Positions 43,015-51,484 of a stretch of 64,000 nucleotides of DNA are shown here, one piece after another. The position numbers were made by a program, and so were the translations under genes. Position 1 is the stretch's first letter; each line of letters begins with the position of its first letter. The notes under the pieces were generated by a model, which saw nothing but the letters and a program-made list of their open reading frames with translations, had not been told where the DNA came from and did no database searches. The stretch is from Roseibacillus sp. (GTDB taxonomy: Bacteria > Verrucomicrobiota > Verrucomicrobiia > Verrucomicrobiales > Akkermansiaceae): positions 1 to 64,000 of the forward strand of contig NZAC01000019.1 of the NCBI GenBank assembly GCA_002686085.1. Direction: 5' to 3'.

Positions 43015-45023
43015 AAGTTTCTGTGGTTCAGCGGTGCGGAGAACCGGATGGTCGTCCCCTTGTTTACAATACTGTCAATTTTCAACTGTCCGTTCACTCG
43101 ATTTGCCCGACGGCGAAAATTTTTCAAGCCGTGGCCTGAACCCTTGACTTCCTCAGGTTCAAACCCAACGCCATCATCCGACACCTCGAATGTCACGTGA
43201 CTGGGTGTCAATTCAAAAACTACCCGGACTTTGGCAGCATTCGCGTGTTTCTGGACGTTGTTGAGTGCTTCCTTGAAAGCGAAGAAGAAATGACGGCGGG
43301 ATTGAAGTCCAATCGGCCTACTTTTTTGGGATGGAGGTATAGAATGCACCGAAGTGTCGAGGTGACCTACGATCAGCTCAATAGATTCCCTCATTCTCAT
43401 GAAAAGATCCCGTGTGGTAGCCTCCCCGGTGTCTATAAGCCATACAATATCACGCATGGCCTCTGCTGTCTGTTCGGCTGTTTCTTGGATTTCTCTGAAG
43501 TCATCACGTGCAGTCTCACAGGCATCTTGGTTTGTGCTGCCTACTTCGCTGATGAGCACGATTCCGGCAAGATTGCTCCCGATGTCATCATGAAGGTCCC
43601 TCGCGATCTGTTTGCGTAACTTTTCTGAATCCCTAATGCGCACGGACCGTTGCCTGAAAATCATCCAGATCCATCCAACGAGAGCAATACCTCCGATGGT
43701 TCCTACTCCTATCGTCAACCTGGTGAGAGCTGTATCAGTATCCTTGCTCTGACGGTTGACCAGCTGGGTGCGTTCGTCCTCGAGAGCTCCGCGGTCGATG
43801 ATGACATCAATGTAATCGGGCAACTCGATCAAACTCGAGGAACTTGAGAAGCCATCCACTACATTTTGTGGAGACCATCCGGCAGTACCTGGGTCGGTGC
43901 TTTGATCGCTTACAGTCACTTTCTTGTGGAGAGCGACGTTAACTCCCTTGTGATATGCCTGAAGTTCCGAGATAGCGAAACTATGCATATCGCCCCGTGC
44001 AAAAAGCTCTCTCGAAGCGAGTCGTAGATAGCGTCCGGCTTCTCCGTTGCAACGTAAAACCAGGGCCGAGTCCCAGGGGAACCCCAAAGGGTGTCTGTAT
44101 TTCCTAGTTCTCCACACTGTCGTTTCAAATTTGGAGTCGTTAGAGAGCTCGATCGTAAGTGATTTTGGAAAACCTCTACCTCCGATGATCTCCGGATGAT
44201 CGGAGGACGTAGGAATAATACGGATTTCATCAACTGGGAGAGAGTGTCCAAGATCAACGATAATCCATTTAGGATCACTTGCTGATGCTGATCGAGCACT
44301 CAGGAATCCATTGGTCGGACTTGGCTTTGCCTCGTGAGGGTTTCCAGCCCGACTGATTCCGTCATTGATGCGTTGTAATGACCAATTTGGAAACAGTTCC
44401 TGAGTACTGGTTGCAGTACGTGGTCGCGCCGTGGCGATGTTGTAATTCCCGGAAAAAATCATGATTTCTTCCATAGCCCAGACGAAGCCGCCTTTTGCCG
44501 GAACGTGTTTTGTCGAGGTGAGCCGAACAAAGCGACCCCGAAATCCAGATGCAGAAAATTTGACAGGATACCGGCCAGGATTGGAGAAGTCGTATTCGGT
44601 GTGGTCCGCAATCGAACGAAATCCAGTGGTAGGAGTCTTAGAGACTTCAATTTTGAACCGTATGGGAAAACCGTATCCTTCTCCCGCGGGCCCAAGGGTG
44701 GGAAGGTGGACCGGGAGCAATACCACAGAATCGAGGGGGCGTACCTCTCCGAGGTCGATTTGCACATAATGCGGCTCCGTCTGCTGGATGATGGTTTCGC
44801 TATGAAAGCCAAACCGTGACCCTCTTGGGCCGGTGTAGAGCTTGGGGAGCTCTGAAAGTTCTTGGTCAATCCGGGCCAGACGAGCGTCGGCCTTCCGGAT
44901 ACCGGGTTTAATCAGGCGCACCATCCAGTCCTTAAGAGAAGAATTCGTATCCACAGGTGTTGCCAGAAGGGCAGGTGCAGCAGTTGCTAATACAAAAGCT
45001 ACTATGCGGAGAAGGTGAGGCAT
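43011..45023 (-). CDS. NarX-type sensor histidine kinase with discoidin-like periplasmic domains
   Basis: A 670-residue membrane sensor. It has a signal peptide, then about 400 periplasmic residues with at least two and probably three discoidin (F5/8C)-like domains (for instance YVQIDLGEVRPLDSVVLLPV, GRFVRLTSTKH; WIIVDLGHSLPVDEIRIIP, GRYLRLASRELFARGD; then NVALHKKVTVSDQS). One membrane helix is at 437-456, then HisKA_3 with the phospho-accepting His478 in RDLHDDIGSNLAG, and a GHKL ATPase domain with EALNNVQKHANA, DDGVGF and GHGLKNFRRR. AGGA eight bases before the ATG supports the start. The discoidin folds often bind sugars, so a glycan may be the ligand. Confidence 0.92.
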   Translation of the reverse strand: MPHLLRIVAFVLATAAPALLATPVDTNSSLKDWMVRLIKPGIRKADARLARIDQELSELPKLYTGPRGSRFGFHSETIIQQTEPHYVQIDLGEVRPLDSVVLLPVHLPTLGPAGEGYGFPIRFKIEVSKTPTTGFRSIADHTEYDFSNPGRYPVKFSASGFRGRFVRLTSTKHVPAKGGFVWAMEEIMIFSGNYNIATARPRTATSTQELFPNWSLQRINDGISRAGNPHEAKPSPTNGFLSARSASASDPKWIIVDLGHSLPVDEIRIIPTSSDHPEIIGGRGFPKSLTIELSNDSKFETTVWRTRKYRHPLGFPWDSALVLRCNGEAGRYLRLASRELFARGDMHSFAISELQAYHKGVNVALHKKVTVSDQSTDPGTAGWSPQNVVDGFSSSSSLIELPDYIDVIIDRGALEDERTQLVNRQSKDTDTALTRLTIGVGTIGGIALVGWIWMIFRQRSVRIRDSEKLRKQIARDLHDDIGSNLAGIVLISEVGSTNQDACETARDDFREIQETAEQTAEAMRDIVWLIDTGEATTRDLFMRMRESIELIVGHLDTSVHSIPPSQKSRPIGLQSRRHFFFAFKEALNNVQKHANAAKVRVVFELTPSHVTFEVSDDGVGFEPEEVKGSGHGLKNFRRRANRVNGQLKIDSIVNKGTTIRFSAPLNHRNL

Positions 45024-45244
45024 CGGAATAATCCTACCGGGATAACTACTTGATCACGAGGCGAAGTGTCGGGGAGTAACGATTGCTTCTTTTTTCAGGG
45101 GAGATCCATGAAGGAGTAGTGCCGGACGATCAATCATGTGAATAGATGTGAATAAGCAAAGGGGACCTTTCTTGGGATTTTTCAACTATCTTGATATGAA
45201 CGCGCTAATTCAAACGTAGGAAGCTGTGAAGTCTCCTTGGGAGA

Positions 45245-47671
45245 ATGCGAAACCCATCCCTCCATATCCTAGTTACTCTTATCCTCGCGGGTTCGATTGC
45301 GTGCGAAGCGGCTCGGAAGCCGGTCGTGCCCGATTTAATCAAGGGAGAACTGCCGGATGCTTTTCACGACTGGAATCTCGGGCCAACCGGAGCCAGAGGA
45401 TGGATCTGGGGATGGAATCTTGAGACTACCGATAGTCGGCAAATTCTGATCACATCAGTAAAGGAGGATACGCCCGCATTTGGAGTCCTCAGAAAAGGGG
45501 ACGTCATTCTTGGAACGAATGGCAAATTGTTTGATGCCGATGCGAGGAAGCTATTTGGGAATGCCGTCACCGATGCTGAGACTGAGGAGAAAGCGGGCAG
45601 ACTGAACGTGCTCCGTTGGCGGGATGGAAAAACAGAATCTGTGGTCATTCAGCTTCGGGTTCTCGGTGCCTATCACGATGCTTCTCCGTGGGAGTGCAGG
45701 AAGTCTGCTGAGATTGTGGATGTTGGCTGTAGATACATCGTCAATAATCTGAAGGAAGGAGTGGATGGGAAGATCAATGTTCTCGCCTTACTTGCATCCG
45801 GGAAAGAGGAGTTTCTGCCAATCGTGAGAGACTATGCGCGAAGGCTGGCTCCCAGTGACCTTCGCCTGAAAATGTCTCCTGCGAGTTCGATGGCATCGTG
45901 GCATTGGGGATATACGAACTTACTTCTTACTGAGTACTTTCTTGCTACAGGTGATCGTGAGGTTCTGCCTGCGATCCGTGAATATACAATCCGGCTGGCG
46001 GAAGGGCAAAGCGGAGTTGGAAGTTGGGGTCACACAATGGCTTGGCCTCAATGGAATGATGGAAAAGAGCATGGACGGCTAGGTGGATACGGCGCTCTTA
46101 ATCAGGCTGGGTTGATATGTCAGCTTTCGCTCATCCTTGGCAAGAAATGCGGAGTGTCCGCGCCTCAGGTAGACCAGGCGATAGAACGTGGAAACCTGTT
46201 CTTCGGGTTCTATGTTGGAAAGGGGTCCATCCCTTATGGGGACAATCCGCCAGATATGAGCTTCCATGATGACAATGGTAAAAATGGAATCGCGGCACTC
46301 CTCTTCGATGCTCAGGATAAACAGAAGGAGGCTCAGTTCTTCTCTCGGATGGCAGTCGCCTCCTACGGAGAGCGCGAACGTGGGCATACAGGGAACTACT
46401 TCAGCTATCTCTGGGGTGCCCTTGGTGCTATGAGAGCTGGTCCCGAGGCAGTATCGGCATATCTTAAAAAACAGCGATGGTATCTCGACTTAAACCGGAG
46501 TCACAATGGTCAATTTCCCTATCAGGGGGGAGCGGGAAGCTCGAAATCTGAGCATCTTTACAGCAATTGGGACTGTACAGGAGCATTTATCCTGTCCTAC
46601 CTCCTGCCAGAGGGGCGGTTGTTCATGACGGGTCGTGGTGTGAAAGTCCGGAACGCGCTGGTGGGGCAAGCGCTTACTGATACCATTGCAGCAGGACGGG
46701 AATTCAATTCCTGGGACAAGGGAGCAGGATCGTATCGCTCGCTTTCAGTGGCGCAGTTGTTGCAAGCATTGAGGAGCTGGTCGCCAGTGGTGAGGCAAAG
46801 AGCAGCGAGGATTCTAGCCGAGCAGGAGGAGCTCCCCCTCGAAGAGTTGATTAAAAGGCTGGACGCGAGTGACTATGAGTCACGATATGGAGCATGCCAG
46901 GCAATCGCGATACTAGGAGCACGTGGATTGCCAGCAGTGAAACCCCTGCGGGAGCTTCTATGGGATCAAGATCCCTGGTTGCGGATCCTTGCAGCGAAGG
47001 CTCTCACAGCAGCTGGGGCACCTGCCGCTCAGCTTGTGCCAGATTTCCTTAAGATGATATCGGAGGAAGAGTTTTCCGGTTCGGGCGAGGTGGTGCAGCG
47101 CTATCTTGCGTTTTGCCTCTTCTGCAGGGGAGGAGTCCTTGGAATGGAGGGGCTTCTTGCTCATTCGGTCCAAGGCATAGACTTGGGAGAGTTGCGGCCT
47201 GCGGTGGAGCGAATACTCAAGAATCCTGATGCCCGGGCGAGGGCGACCGTGAAGTCTCTATATCACCAGCTTAATTATGAGGAGATAAAGCCGTTTCTCC
47301 CAGCCGTAATTCGATCTATTGTTGATCCAGCTCCTACAGGAATCATGTTTGCAGATGCTATTCGACTTGAGGGCCTTGATCTTCTCGCCCGTCATCGAGT
47401 TAGGGAAGGAATGGAACTCTGTCTGGCAATACTGGACCTTGATTCATGGGGAAAACGGAATCGAATTCTACGCTGCCTGAGGGCTTTGCGAAAATATGGA
47501 GGAGCCGCAAAGCCTCTCCTCCCACAGTTACAGGTGATACAGATGCAACTGCTGAGGCATCGTGAGAGACGCTCCCTTGAAGCACAAATTGACGAGCTTA
47601 GCTCGTTGATCGAAGTGCTTGAAAATGCTCCCGAGGAGAATGAAGCGCTACGCTCCCTGTCCCTGCCCTAG
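45245..47671 (+). CDS. Exported PDZ / alpha-toroid / HEAT-repeat protein (DUF6288-like)
   Basis: An 808-residue exported protein. Signal peptide (LHILVTLILAGSIACEA), a PDZ-like domain at about 45-140 (RQILITSVKEDTPAFGVLRKGDVILGTNGKLF), an alpha-helical toroid region of about 150-500 with W/G-rich turns (ASWHWGYTNLLLTEY, SHNGQFPYQGGAGSSKSEHLYSNWDCTGAFILSYLLPEGRL) as in DUF6288, and HEAT-like helices (about 540-800: LIKRLDASDYESRYGACQAIAILG, LRELLWDQDPWLRILAAKAL). A GGGAG ribosome site lies almost directly before ATG 45245. Its stop codon overlaps that of the convergent dehydrogenase gene. The function is not known. Confidence 0.85.
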   Translation: MRNPSLHILVTLILAGSIACEAARKPVVPDLIKGELPDAFHDWNLGPTGARGWIWGWNLETTDSRQILITSVKEDTPAFGVLRKGDVILGTNGKLFDADARKLFGNAVTDAETEEKAGRLNVLRWRDGKTESVVIQLRVLGAYHDASPWECRKSAEIVDVGCRYIVNNLKEGVDGKINVLALLASGKEEFLPIVRDYARRLAPSDLRLKMSPASSMASWHWGYTNLLLTEYFLATGDREVLPAIREYTIRLAEGQSGVGSWGHTMAWPQWNDGKEHGRLGGYGALNQAGLICQLSLILGKKCGVSAPQVDQAIERGNLFFGFYVGKGSIPYGDNPPDMSFHDDNGKNGIAALLFDAQDKQKEAQFFSRMAVASYGERERGHTGNYFSYLWGALGAMRAGPEAVSAYLKKQRWYLDLNRSHNGQFPYQGGAGSSKSEHLYSNWDCTGAFILSYLLPEGRLFMTGRGVKVRNALVGQALTDTIAAGREFNSWDKGAGSYRSLSVAQLLQALRSWSPVVRQRAARILAEQEELPLEELIKRLDASDYESRYGACQAIAILGARGLPAVKPLRELLWDQDPWLRILAAKALTAAGAPAAQLVPDFLKMISEEEFSGSGEVVQRYLAFCLFCRGGVLGMEGLLAHSVQGIDLGELRPAVERILKNPDARARATVKSLYHQLNYEEIKPFLPAVIRSIVDPAPTGIMFADAIRLEGLDLLARHRVREGMELCLAILDLDSWGKRNRILRCLRALRKYGGAAKPLLPQLQVIQMQLLRHRERRSLEAQIDELSSLIEVLENAPEENEALRSLSLP

Positions 47672-48780
47672 GTGAAGGATATAACGTTCTTGATTCCAGT
47701 GGCTCGCCCCAAGAGAAGCTCTCGGCAATCGTCTACCGGAAAGCGTTTTGTGATCACGGCCTCAATGGCCTCGGGCCAATGCTGCTTAAAGTAGGCTAGG
47801 TCGGAGATCGCGGCCTTGAACGAGGCGTCGTCGGCATTGACCGTTCCAATGATTGCCTGATTCCCCAGAACAACATCACGCATCAGTTGGTTGGCATCGA
47901 TTGGAATACGAGCTCCCGGAGCTGGGATTCCCGTGAAAATATAGACGCCATTCACTCCCAGGATGCTCAGGGCGTCAAAGGCAACGGCGGAAATTCCAAC
48001 AGCCTCATAAATCAGGTCTACTGATCCCACAACCTTGGGGAGATCTTCGAGGGGCGTATCTTGTGAGGAGATATATTTTGCGCCAATTGATTCAATGATA
48101 TCTGATTTAGGGTTTGGAGCTGGAGATCGATTGTAGACATAAGTTTCAAACCCGGCTGCCTTCATTGTCATTGCTCCGAGGATTCCAATTGGTCCAGCGC
48201 CAAGAATAACGGCGTTCAACCCTTTTCCGGTCGGTTTCTCCCGATCATAATGCCGAACCCATGGCAGGCGCTGCTGCGCTGCCCACGCTTGGGCGAGCCC
48301 TTTTTCCGCGATGGTTAAAGGCTCCGTCAGAACTGCCACATCTTTTAGATTGTCTGGCACATGAGTGAGATACTGTTCCTGTTCGACAAAGAACTCGGTC
48401 ATGAAACCATGGCACTCCTTGATGCCTCTCTCAACGTAGTTTCCGGTCGAGCAGAAGTCCTGAAGATTTGACTGACAGGGCAAGCAGTTTTTGTCCTGGC
48501 AGGGTCTCCGAACAGAAGGCACGACAAAATCACCAACCTTCAGATTACTCACATTAGCGCCAACTTCGACGATCTCGCCCATGGCTTCATGACCAAGGAC
48601 AAGGTGTTCGGATCCGGAGGGTGGATCCCCGTAGACAAAAGTACATATTTCGCGATCGGTCCCGCAGATACCCACATCAATTGTTCGGACCCTGACCTCG
48701 TCATCCTGATGGAGTGCAGGCGATGGATGTTCAATAATTCCAACCTCCTTTTGACTCGGGGTAACGGCTACTGCTTTCAT
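47668..48780 (-). CDS. Glucose dehydrogenase-like zinc MDR enzyme
   Basis: A 370-residue NAD(P)-dependent medium-chain dehydrogenase of the archaeal glucose dehydrogenase type. The start is ATG 48780 (the longer frame is not conserved). Catalytic zinc: VGICGTDREI and HEAMGEIVEVG; structural zinc cysteines: RPCQDKNCLPCQSNLQDFC. The Rossmann part has AVILGAGPIGILGAMTMKAAG. The C-terminal Glu_dehyd_C-like block ends FPVDDCRELL. It should oxidise an aldose such as glucose to the lactone in the cytoplasm. It is convergent with the PDZ/HEAT protein, and the stops share CTAG at 47668-47671. Confidence 0.9.
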   Translation of the reverse strand: MKAVAVTPSQKEVGIIEHPSPALHQDDEVRVRTIDVGICGTDREICTFVYGDPPSGSEHLVLGHEAMGEIVEVGANVSNLKVGDFVVPSVRRPCQDKNCLPCQSNLQDFCSTGNYVERGIKECHGFMTEFFVEQEQYLTHVPDNLKDVAVLTEPLTIAEKGLAQAWAAQQRLPWVRHYDREKPTGKGLNAVILGAGPIGILGAMTMKAAGFETYVYNRSPAPNPKSDIIESIGAKYISSQDTPLEDLPKVVGSVDLIYEAVGISAVAFDALSILGVNGVYIFTGIPAPGARIPIDANQLMRDVVLGNQAIIGTVNADDASFKAAISDLAYFKQHWPEAIEAVITKRFPVDDCRELLLGRATGIKNVISFT

Positions 48781-49174
48781 GCGGACCTTCTTCGTTTGGG
48801 ACAGCCGGGATATGGCTGCCGGAACGATGGCAGTCAAGACGGGTCTTTTTTGCGCGCAGACCCCGGTTTGTAACCTTTGAGTGACAGGCCTCGGGGCTGA
48901 TCTCAATTTATTCCAGTTTTCTAGGAGATGGGATCATGCGCTTGTGCAGTCTGAGAGACTCGCGACATGAATATGGGGTAGAAGAATCTTGCTGCAAGAT
49001 GCAGGAAAGTTCTGAACAGAGAATTGTCACCCGGTCGGATCCCTATGAAGTGTTGCTGAATTCTCGACCTCTAAACAGGGAGTTGGTCAAGTTTGCCCCT
49101 GCTTTCCAGCAACGGGTTGCGAAGGTCAAATTGAGGAGCTGTGGGCTATTCCCGGGCCGGGCAATCTCTTTACT
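48781..49174. other. 394-base region without a convincing gene
   Basis: This stretch lies upstream of the glucose dehydrogenase gene and downstream of the heme/cyclase-like gene, both on the minus strand. It should hold the promoter of the former. A 98-codon plus-strand frame (48936-49232) has no recognisable features and overlaps the end of the next gene. I see no clear terminator or RNA. Confidence 0.5.
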
Positions 49175-50233
49175 CTACTCCGGAGGGCTCAGAGCGAGGA
49201 GTGCAAAGCTAGTGGCAGCATTGGAAATGTAGTGCCTGTTGTCCTTATGGGGGGAGCGAGTATACCATCGGCCACTCGCTCGTTGCTGGGTCCGTAGCCA
49301 CCGTCGCGCCTTCATCAGCCGCGGATCACCATATTCTACTCCCGATTTAACCAGCACATGAGCAGCAAACGCAGTTGCGTAGGCATCCGGATCAGTGGAC
49401 TGAGACTTGCCATCAGATCTTTTCCAATTTTTGTCACCAAGTTCTGGAAGGACCCACCCGCCATTCAATTTCTGGACTGAGAACAACTCGTCCTGCCATT
49501 TCTTCACCACATTTTTTTTGACAAGATCGTTACGGTATCCTGCTGCCCACAGGAGCATGCCCTTCTGGTGGAGAGATTCAGGGGGATGACTGCGCAGGAA
49601 TTTTTTAAGGCGTTGGTCCGCCTCCGCTGCTTGGGGTGATTGGGTATATTCATCACGGGAGGCCACTCCAAGGGCGAGCGCTACGAGGGATACTCCGAAG
49701 TGATCGTCTGATTCATATGGCCCCCAGTTGCATTTGATCCACTTTTCCCATGCTCCGGAGTCGGACTGTATTCTCCATATGTAATCAAAAGCCTGACGAG
49801 TGGTCTCTGAAAGTGCGCCCTCGATTTTCATATCGCTGATTGCCAGAAAGGCAGTGGTAGCAACCATTGCCTCGGCTCCGGGCGTCCGCGTCCCTTTCCT
49901 TTGATGGTCCGGGTCAACATGCGGCTTTATAAATTCATGGGCAAAATTTCTTGCCTCAAGATAGGCGGGGGCCTGACTTCCGCTCCGCGCTCGACCAATA
50001 AGGTAAAACCCGTTGGTGTGACATGTGATGCAGCTGTGGGACTGCTGCCAGTTCATTGCCGCATGGTCAGCAGCACGGGTGGCGGCGGGGTAGGAAAATT
50101 GAGAGCGAAGTTGTTCCCCGGCGGTGAGCGGTTCCGGTGCCAGGTGATTTTCCAGAGTTACCGCGGTGTCGTCCGCCAGTAGGCTCAAGGAATATGAGCT
50201 GATCAGTATGATGAAAAAGGACAAACGCATCAT
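49175..50233 (-). CDS. Exported c-type heme protein with squalene-cyclase-like repeats
   Basis: A 352-residue exported protein; the start is ATG 50233 or the adjacent ATG 50230. The signal peptide is MRLSFFIILISSYSLSLLA, followed by a single c-type heme motif CITCH (Cys68, Cys71, His72). The rest is an alpha-toroid of the squalene-cyclase/prenyltransferase type with Gly/Trp turns (GAWEKWIKCNWGPYESDDHFG, GGWVLPELGDKNW, SGRWYTRSPHKDNRHY). It is the last gene of a tight three-gene group (11 bases after the previous one). The heme and toroid combination suggests a redox role in the periplasm, possibly with the two propellers upstream; the substrate is not known. Confidence 0.8.
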   Translation of the reverse strand: MMRLSFFIILISSYSLSLLADDTAVTLENHLAPEPLTAGEQLRSQFSYPAATRAADHAAMNWQQSHSCITCHTNGFYLIGRARSGSQAPAYLEARNFAHEFIKPHVDPDHQRKGTRTPGAEAMVATTAFLAISDMKIEGALSETTRQAFDYIWRIQSDSGAWEKWIKCNWGPYESDDHFGVSLVALALGVASRDEYTQSPQAAEADQRLKKFLRSHPPESLHQKGMLLWAAGYRNDLVKKNVVKKWQDELFSVQKLNGGWVLPELGDKNWKRSDGKSQSTDPDAYATAFAAHVLVKSGVEYGDPRLMKARRWLRTQQRASGRWYTRSPHKDNRHYISNAATSFALLALSPPE

Positions 50234-50244
50234 TCGAAGTTGTC

Positions 50245-51474
50245 TCAGGGGGCGTATGCCCGGATCGTTCCATGGCTGTCCGAAGCGTAGAGCATGCCGC
50301 CAGAGATGGCGAGGCCATGCACTGCTCCTCCTTGGGGGATTTGAGATTCCCAAAGCAAGGACCCATTTTCACGGGAGTAGGCTTTGATTCCTCCGTCATG
50401 ACCGAGGATCACAGCCCCAGAGGAGACAATCAATTCGGAAGGAGGTGGGGTGTCCACTGCCCACTCAGAAAGCTCATCTTTGACCTTCCCAAGGGCAACG
50501 GCCTTGAGCGAGCCCCTGGTGTGGAGATAGGCGATACCATCTGCCACCACCGCGCAGGAGGTGTCGTTGAAAGTTGCAACGCGGGCTCCTTTTGCGTCAG
50601 TAAGGAAAAGTTGGTTGTCTTTGGCTTTCTGGGATTTTGGACCAGAGATCAGCTGATTATCCTCGGTGACGAGGCAAAAGACTCCTCCAGCGTGCCCGAT
50701 AGCTCCAGAGGGCTTTCCGGTTTTCAGGTCATAGAGGAGGGGTGCAGATCTGCCCTGGGGTGCGATCAGGGTATCGGCAGTCGCCAGGAGTGCTCCTTGA
50801 AGGGTAACGTTACTGATCTCTTGACTGAATTTGCGCATGCCTGTTTCGGGGTTGGCTGCGATCAGCCAGCTCGACTCCCACGGAGTGAGTGATGCGGTAA
50901 AGAACAGAGTATTGTTCACCACGAGTGGTGCAGTTCGTACTGGCCACAATGAAATCATGCTCGCATTACTGGGGATCCGGCGGTCATCGGGAGATCCTCG
51001 GTCTTTCCATATCAGATTGCCCGATCGCGCATCTAGAGCATAGAGATGCCCGTCATCTGAGCCCGCGAAGGCAATGCCATCGTGGATTGTCGGGGGCAGT
51101 CGCACGGGTGCTTCTGTGAAGAAAACCCAGCGCTCCTCCCCGGTCCTTGTGTCGAGAGCGTGCACAGCATTGTCATGAGAGGAGCCGAAATATACGAGAT
51201 CCCCGACACTGGTAACATAGAAGCATGGATCAAAATTCCGCATCGACTGAAGCCCCGAGTTGCCCGAGTAGGCATCCCATTTGGCGGGGCCGCTCCAGGC
51301 CTGACGCGGATACCCTCCTTTCACCTGCCAGGATTCTGAGAGAGGGAATTTGAGCGTTGCAGCACTGACGCCACTGCGCCGCGAGTCGTGGCGATAGGTA
51401 GGCCAGTCATCTGCCCGAAGCATTGATGAGGACAGGGCTGCAGCGATGAAGAGTATGAATGAAAGTATTCTCAC
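50245..51474 (-). CDS. Exported PQQ-type beta-propeller protein (BamB-like)
   Basis: A 409-residue exported protein. The GTG at 51474 is chosen because it puts the signal peptide (RILSFILFIAAALSSSMLRAD) at the N terminus and leaves 10 bases after the upstream gene; the longer frame begins at 51516. The propeller has blades with typical turns: AVHALDTRTGEERWVFF, GHLYALDARSGNLIWKD, LLYDLKTGKPSGA, GIKAYSRENGSLLWESQ, and GTIRAYAP. It could be a BamB-like scaffold or bind PQQ. It is the second gene of the tight exported module, so a role with the 963-residue protein is likely. Confidence 0.85.
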   Translation of the reverse strand: MRILSFILFIAAALSSSMLRADDWPTYRHDSRRSGVSAATLKFPLSESWQVKGGYPRQAWSGPAKWDAYSGNSGLQSMRNFDPCFYVTSVGDLVYFGSSHDNAVHALDTRTGEERWVFFTEAPVRLPPTIHDGIAFAGSDDGHLYALDARSGNLIWKDRGSPDDRRIPSNASMISLWPVRTAPLVVNNTLFFTASLTPWESSWLIAANPETGMRKFSQEISNVTLQGALLATADTLIAPQGRSAPLLYDLKTGKPSGAIGHAGGVFCLVTEDNQLISGPKSQKAKDNQLFLTDAKGARVATFNDTSCAVVADGIAYLHTRGSLKAVALGKVKDELSEWAVDTPPPSELIVSSGAVILGHDGGIKAYSRENGSLLWESQIPQGGAVHGLAISGGMLYASDSHGTIRAYAP

Positions 51475-51484
51475 GACGGACGAT

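Noticed and set aside
48936-49232. A 98-codon plus-strand frame in the gap after the glucose dehydrogenase gene
   Set aside because: No family features, no ribosome site, and its end overlaps the real heme/toroid gene on the other strand.
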